64,000 nt of DNA, from positions 62,001 through 126,000 of the forward strand of contig NZ_JBGCCT010000013.1 in assembly GCF_041260665.1 (NCBI RefSeq), given 5' to 3'. Within the stretch, counting starts at the first letter, position 1. The number at the start of each line of letters is the position of its first letter. The notes under the pieces are model-generated. The model did not search any database and was not told the DNA's origin. It worked only from the letters and a program-made list of their open reading frames with translations. Below are positions 60,314 to 64,000 of this stretch, piece after piece. A program made the position numbers and the translations under genes. Origin of the DNA: Catenulispora sp. GP43 (GTDB lineage Bacteria > Actinomycetota > Actinomycetes > Streptomycetales > Catenulisporaceae).

Positions 60314-63300
60314 CTGGCCTCCCCACGAACACGCTCGCCGACCCACCGGGCCAGGGCGAGAGGACTGAGCGCCGCCACCGGCATCCCGGCGGCGACCAAC
60401 TGTTGGGCGATCGGCACCGAGTACCGGGCCGACCCGGCGTCGTCGAGCGCCGCGCAGCCGATCAGGTGCACTCCCGAGGCGGCCAGCGAGCGGACCTCGC
60501 CGAGCAGGCCGCCGACCGGGTAGCCCTCCTCGAAGTCGCTGACGACCGCGACGATGGTCCGGCTGGGCACCGTCACCAGCGAGCGCGCGTGCCGCAGCCC
60601 GGCGGCGATGTGCGTGCCGCCGCCGACCCGCACCTCCAGCAGCAGCGACAGCGGGTCGGCGACGCGGCCGGTGAGGTCCACGACCTCGGTGGAGAACGCC
60701 AGGAAGTGCGTCGACAGCGCCGGCACCCCGCCCAGCACCGCGGCGGTCAGCGCCGACCACACCACCGAGGCCTCCATCGACCCGGACACGTCCACGACCA
60801 GGATCAGCCGCCAGTCCGCGGCGCGCCGGGCGCGGGTGCCGAAGACCGGCCGCTCGGGCACGATCAGGGTGCTGCCGTCCTCGAGCCGGCGTGCCGTGCC
60901 GAGGTTGGCCCGCACGGTGCGCGACAGGTCCAGCGGACCGCCGGGGCGGCGCGTCGGACGCGGCGTGGCCAGGCCGGTCAGGGTCGGGCGCAGCCGGGTG
61001 GCCAACTCCCGGGTGAGCTCGGCCACCAGCCGCCGGACCAGCGGCCGCAGCTTGGCCAGCTTCTGCTCCGGCAGCCCGCCGGCCAGCGAGAGGATGGTGG
61101 TGAGCAGCTCGACGGAGGGCCGGACCGAGTTCGGATCGAGTTCCTCGAGCACGTCGGTACGGCCCGCCGCGGCGGCCCGGCCCAGCACTTCCTCGCGGAC
61201 GTCGGCGCCGAACAACGCGTTCAGTTCCTCGGCCCACTCCCGGGCAGTCGGGAAGGCGGCCTCGCGTCCGCCGGCCGAGCCGTCGCCGGTCCGGCTCTCC
61301 AGGGTCTCGGAGCCTTCGCCGCGCCCGGTCCCGTAGAGCTCGTCGAGCGCGCGGGCGTACCGGCGCGAGTCCGCGGACAGCCGATCGGGCTGGCGTCCGA
61401 GCAACAGACGCCAGCGTTCGGGCGGGGGGATGCGGTGCCGGTCGTCGCAGACCCGCGGGGCATCCGCCGAAGGTGACTCAGCCTCCGCGATCTCGGCCCC
61501 GGACTCAGAATGCTGCGAATCCGATCGCTCCGGCAGGACCACGCCCAGCGCCCGCACCGCCTCGAAAGCCTCCGCGTCGGCGGCGGTCCACAGCGCGACC
61601 AGCCGCGGATCGTCGGCCAGCGTGACATCGGGCCGGTCGCCCAGGCGCTCGGTCACCGTCGCCAGCACCCGGCCGCGCGCGGCCGGCGAGAGCGTGTCGA
61701 ACCCGCCGCGCAGCGCCGGGAGCCGGTCCAGGAAGTCGCGGTCGGCCAAGGTGTCGACCCGGTCCAGCAACGGATCAAGAGCCTGCGGCGCCGCCTGGAG
61801 CAGCGGTCCGGCCGCGGTGAGCAGACCGGTCAGATGGCGGGCCAGGCGCTGCCGGCCCTCGCCGGTGCCGGCGGCGTCGACCCAGCCGCCGACCCGCGTC
61901 CCGACCTCCTCGGCGCCGTCCAGGTCCAGCAGCACCCGCGCCGCCGCGACCGCGCCCTGCACCAGCGGCGACCCGCTGCGCGCCAGGGTGTCCAGCGCGT
62001 CGGCCAGCCGCAGCCCGAGCTGCCGGGTGGCGGCGCGGTCGGCGAGGGCGACCAGGGCCGCGGCGTCGGCCGGGTCGTCGCTGCCGGCCAGGCCCGGCAG
62101 GGCGCGGACGGCGGCGTCGAGCAGTGTCCCGGACAGCGTCGCGGCCTGCGCCCGCTCGGCCTCGCCGGTCCCGGGAAGGTGGCCCTCGACCAGTGCTTCG
62201 AGCAGGTCCAAGGCGCTGAGCAGCTCCGGGAGCGTGCCTTGGCCCGGCAGCGTCCCGGCGGCGTCTTCCAGGCGCGCGCGGACCAGGTCCGGCAGATCGC
62301 AGGACGCTGCGGCCCGCAGCCCGTCCAGCAGGTCGGCGCAGGTGGCGCCGCCGTCCTCGGCCTGACGGCGGGCGCGCTCGCGCAGCGTCCCGGCGGCGGC
62401 CTGGGCCGCCGTGACCCCGCGGACCCCGGCCAGGTCCAGCCGCACCGGCACACTCGGCGTCCACGCCAGCCGCCACCGGGAGGTGAGCGCGGTGCCGTCG
62501 CCGGTCCCGGCCACCTCGACCGGCTCGCCGTATCCGGCGCCGCAGATCAGCAGGCGCTGAAGCAGCACTTCCCGGCGGCCGTCGAGCTCGGAGCGCAGCG
62601 GGTCCAGGCGGACCTCGCGCGGCGCCGGGTCGTCCGGATCCGGCAGCCGCAGCCCGGCCAGCTCGGCCTCGACCGACGGGCCCAGGCCCGAGCGCGGCGT
62701 GCCCGCCGCGACCCGGCCGCGCACGGTGCCGACCAGCACGGTCTCCAGCGCCCGGGCCAGCGCCCGGCCGCGCCCCAGCAGCTCGCCCTGGCCCAGGACC
62801 GTGGTCACGGCCTCCAGGACCTCGCCGCGTCCCGGCGCCGGCAGTGCGCGCAGCCGGGCCAGGTCGCCGGCCAGCCGCAGCGCCTCCGACGCCTCGCCGG
62901 TACCGGCGGTGTGCCCGGCGGCCCGCAGCGAGCGGCAGACGTCGGTGATGGCCCGCGCCGCCGCCAGCTGGATCGACTCCGGGTCGCCGCCGGCGGCGAA
63001 GACAGACTGCTGCCAGCGCGGGTCGCGGATTCCGGCGGGGTAGCCGGAGCGGGAGTCGAGCAGGTCGAAGGCGTAGGGGACCAGGGACGTGGTCGAGGTC
63101 TGGTTCGCCTGTGCCGGGCCCGGAACCTCGCCGTCGCCCGCCGGGCCAAGCAGTGCCGGCGCGTGGAACGCCCCGATCACCGCCGCCACGCGCCGCCCGC
63201 CATCGCCGGCTCGCGCGATCACGCCCCGCATATGGGCCTCGCGAGCCAGATCGACCGCTGACACCGCCTCGCCGCTGTCGGTCCGCAACGCCCAGCCGAC

Positions 63301-63855
63301 CCCGAGCGCCGCACGCCGCACCGCCTCCGGAGCGCACCCCGGAGCCAGCACCTCCACCGCGCGGTCCCAGTAGTCGTCGCCGGCACGCCCCGACCCGGAC
63401 GCGCGCAGCGCGTCGGCGAACGCGCTGCCCGAGCGCGCCGGCTCGGCGCCGGCCGACCACCGCGCATCGCCCAGCGGCAGGTCGCAGCACACGACCTCGC
63501 GCCCGCGCTCCCGGGCCCACCGGATCGCGGCGAGCTCGGGGGAGAAGTCGGCGAAGGGATAGAACCCGAGGTACCCGTCCGATCCGGCGCCGGCCAACGC
63601 CACCGGGGCGATGGTGTCCGGGTCGGCCAGGTACGGCAGCCAGCTCTGGAAGTCGGTCGGCAGCTCGACGCAGACCACTTCGGCATCGGCCGCGTCGAGC
63701 AGCGCCGGGACCACCGCCGCCAGCGCCGGGCTGTGGTGGCGCACGCCGATCAGGTACGGCGCCGAGCTCTGGGCGAGCTCGGCCACCGCGTCGCGGGGAT
63801 CGATCCCGGTCAGCTCGCCGCTGCTTTGAGTCGACTCAGCTACCGTCGTCGTCAC
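60310..63855 (-). CDS. DUF5682 and von Willebrand A domain fusion protein
   Basis: Protein of 1181 residues. The N-terminal 250 residues (PYLIGVRHHSPALAAVVPAL, EVVCVELPTDFQSWLPYLAD, FADFSPELAAIRWARERGRE, VVCCDLPLGD) fit DUF5682, which resembles the EreA/ChaN/TraB-type fold with paired His and acidic residues. A long helical region follows. The last about 200 residues form a vWA domain with an intact metal site: DVSGSMEASV (D-x-S-x-S), the Thr in GGGTHIAAGL and the Asp in VVSDFEEG. The two parts are often separate genes; here one frame joins them. GTG 63855 overlaps the MoxR stop (GTGA). It probably works with the MoxR ATPase in metal- or cofactor-linked protein remodelling. Confidence 0.85.
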   Translation of the reverse strand: MTTTVAESTQSSGELTGIDPRDAVAELAQSSAPYLIGVRHHSPALAAVVPALLDAADAEVVCVELPTDFQSWLPYLADPDTIAPVALAGAGSDGYLGFYPFADFSPELAAIRWARERGREVVCCDLPLGDARWSAGAEPARSGSAFADALRASGSGRAGDDYWDRAVEVLAPGCAPEAVRRAALGVGWALRTDSGEAVSAVDLAREAHMRGVIARAGDGGRRVAAVIGAFHAPALLGPAGDGEVPGPAQANQTSTTSLVPYAFDLLDSRSGYPAGIRDPRWQQSVFAAGGDPESIQLAAARAITDVCRSLRAAGHTAGTGEASEALRLAGDLARLRALPAPGRGEVLEAVTTVLGQGELLGRGRALARALETVLVGTVRGRVAAGTPRSGLGPSVEAELAGLRLPDPDDPAPREVRLDPLRSELDGRREVLLQRLLICGAGYGEPVEVAGTGDGTALTSRWRLAWTPSVPVRLDLAGVRGVTAAQAAAGTLRERARRQAEDGGATCADLLDGLRAAASCDLPDLVRARLEDAAGTLPGQGTLPELLSALDLLEALVEGHLPGTGEAERAQAATLSGTLLDAAVRALPGLAGSDDPADAAALVALADRAATRQLGLRLADALDTLARSGSPLVQGAVAAARVLLDLDGAEEVGTRVGGWVDAAGTGEGRQRLARHLTGLLTAAGPLLQAAPQALDPLLDRVDTLADRDFLDRLPALRGGFDTLSPAARGRVLATVTERLGDRPDVTLADDPRLVALWTAADAEAFEAVRALGVVLPERSDSQHSESGAEIAEAESPSADAPRVCDDRHRIPPPERWRLLLGRQPDRLSADSRRYARALDELYGTGRGEGSETLESRTGDGSAGGREAAFPTAREWAEELNALFGADVREEVLGRAAAAGRTDVLEELDPNSVRPSVELLTTILSLAGGLPEQKLAKLRPLVRRLVAELTRELATRLRPTLTGLATPRPTRRPGGPLDLSRTVRANLGTARRLEDGSTLIVPERPVFGTRARRAADWRLILVVDVSGSMEASVVWSALTAAVLGGVPALSTHFLAFSTEVVDLTGRVADPLSLLLEVRVGGGTHIAAGLRHARSLVTVPSRTIVAVVSDFEEGYPVGGLLGEVRSLAASGVHLIGCAALDDAGSARYSVPIAQQLVAAGMPVAALSPLALARWVGERVRGEAR

Positions 63856-64000
63856 CGCAGGGTCTCCCGCAGATCCCACAGCCGCCGCCACGTCGCCGAC
63901 CCCTGCTCCGCCCGCCGCCGCACCGGCCCGTCCCAGTACCCCAGCAGCCGCGCGTGGTCCTGCGGGTCGTCCTTGCGCACCACGCCGAGCAGGTGGCCCG
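63852..64000 (-). CDS. MoxR-type AAA+ ATPase, C-terminal end (runs off the window)
   Basis: The last 48 codons read GHLLGVVRKDDPQDHARLLG, YWDGPVRRRAEQGSATWRRL, WDLRETLR and stop at 63852-63854. This fits the end of MoxR ATPases of these operons (pattern G-x-L-G-x-V-V-K-D-x-x-Q-D, then W-x-x-Y-x-x-x-V-x-x-R-x-x-W). The Walker motifs are outside the window. The stop overlaps the start of the DUF5682-vWA gene by four bases, so the genes are translationally coupled. The call is partly supported by the operon context. Confidence 0.6.
   Translation of the reverse strand, partial: GHLLGVVRKDDPQDHARLLGYWDGPVRRRAEQGSATWRRLWDLRETLR

Overview
The window is high-GC DNA with near-universal G/C third codon positions, many GTG starts and AGGAGG-type ribosome binding sites. 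It carries an SsgA-family gene (a family known from morphologically complex actinomycetes), an actinobacterial Hsp18-regulator/Hsp20 pair and two DUF5999 genes. It is chromosomal DNA of a filamentous actinomycete, perhaps Streptomyces- or Catenulispora-like; the genus cannot be fixed from the sequence alone. No rRNA, tRNA or CRISPR array was seen.

Layout. 1-2.8 kb: tail of a cold-shock gene, a coupled mini-ORF plus HATPase/SpoIIE phosphatase, SsgA-like protein, small proteins. 3-4.2 kb: Hsp18-type regulator divergent from Hsp20, then an IS remnant. 4.3-6 kb: winged-helix regulator and two eroded genes (SRPBCC, glutamate-cysteine ligase). 6.2-10.8 kb: PHP hydrolase, a structured orphan transcript with a 29-residue ORF, PfpI/DJ-1 protein, STAS antagonist, MEDS-HATPase anti-sigma protein, BON-LysM protein. 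11.1-14.4 kb: an unrecognised two-gene unit with a frameshift and a decayed partial copy, then a phage-tailspike-like beta-helix protein behind a near-consensus promoter. 14.6-17.8 kb: processive glycosyltransferase and an arsR-VOC-SRPBCC operon that looks leaderless.

17.9-29.4 kb is a peptide-utilisation locus: dppACBDF, an S33 aminopeptidase and a secreted M6-like metalloprotease run as one operon, with a divergent LysR regulator and a second M6-like protease on the other side. 29.4-35.4 kb is a complete livKHMGF operon ending in a RCK-type ion-channel-like protein.

35.6-39.7 kb and 52.2-56.3 kb hold two inverted copies of the same three-gene cassette: a roughly 985-residue AAA/LuxR regulator, a DUF5999 protein and a GGDEF protein. 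Each copy has a nearly identical 15-base box just after the luxR stop. Between them, 40.4-49.5 kb, lies a full L-arabinose locus: chvE-gguA-gguB importer, LacI regulator and araB-araD-araA, with matching GTTACCGSTAAC operators before chvE and at the start of araB. It ends in a strong terminator followed by a 13-bp minisatellite, then a sedolisin protease, a sugar O-acetyltransferase and a small membrane protein.

56.3-64 kb: GNAT acetyltransferase, ACT-domain membrane protein, lipoprotein, and the 3' part of a MoxR / DUF5682-vWA fusion / SWIM operon whose ATPase runs off the window. The most promising material for new biology is the duplicated LuxR-DUF5999-GGDEF cassette with its box, the MoxR-vWA-SWIM operon, the orphan structured transcript near 7.4-7.7 kb and the unrecognised unit at 11.1-12.6 kb.
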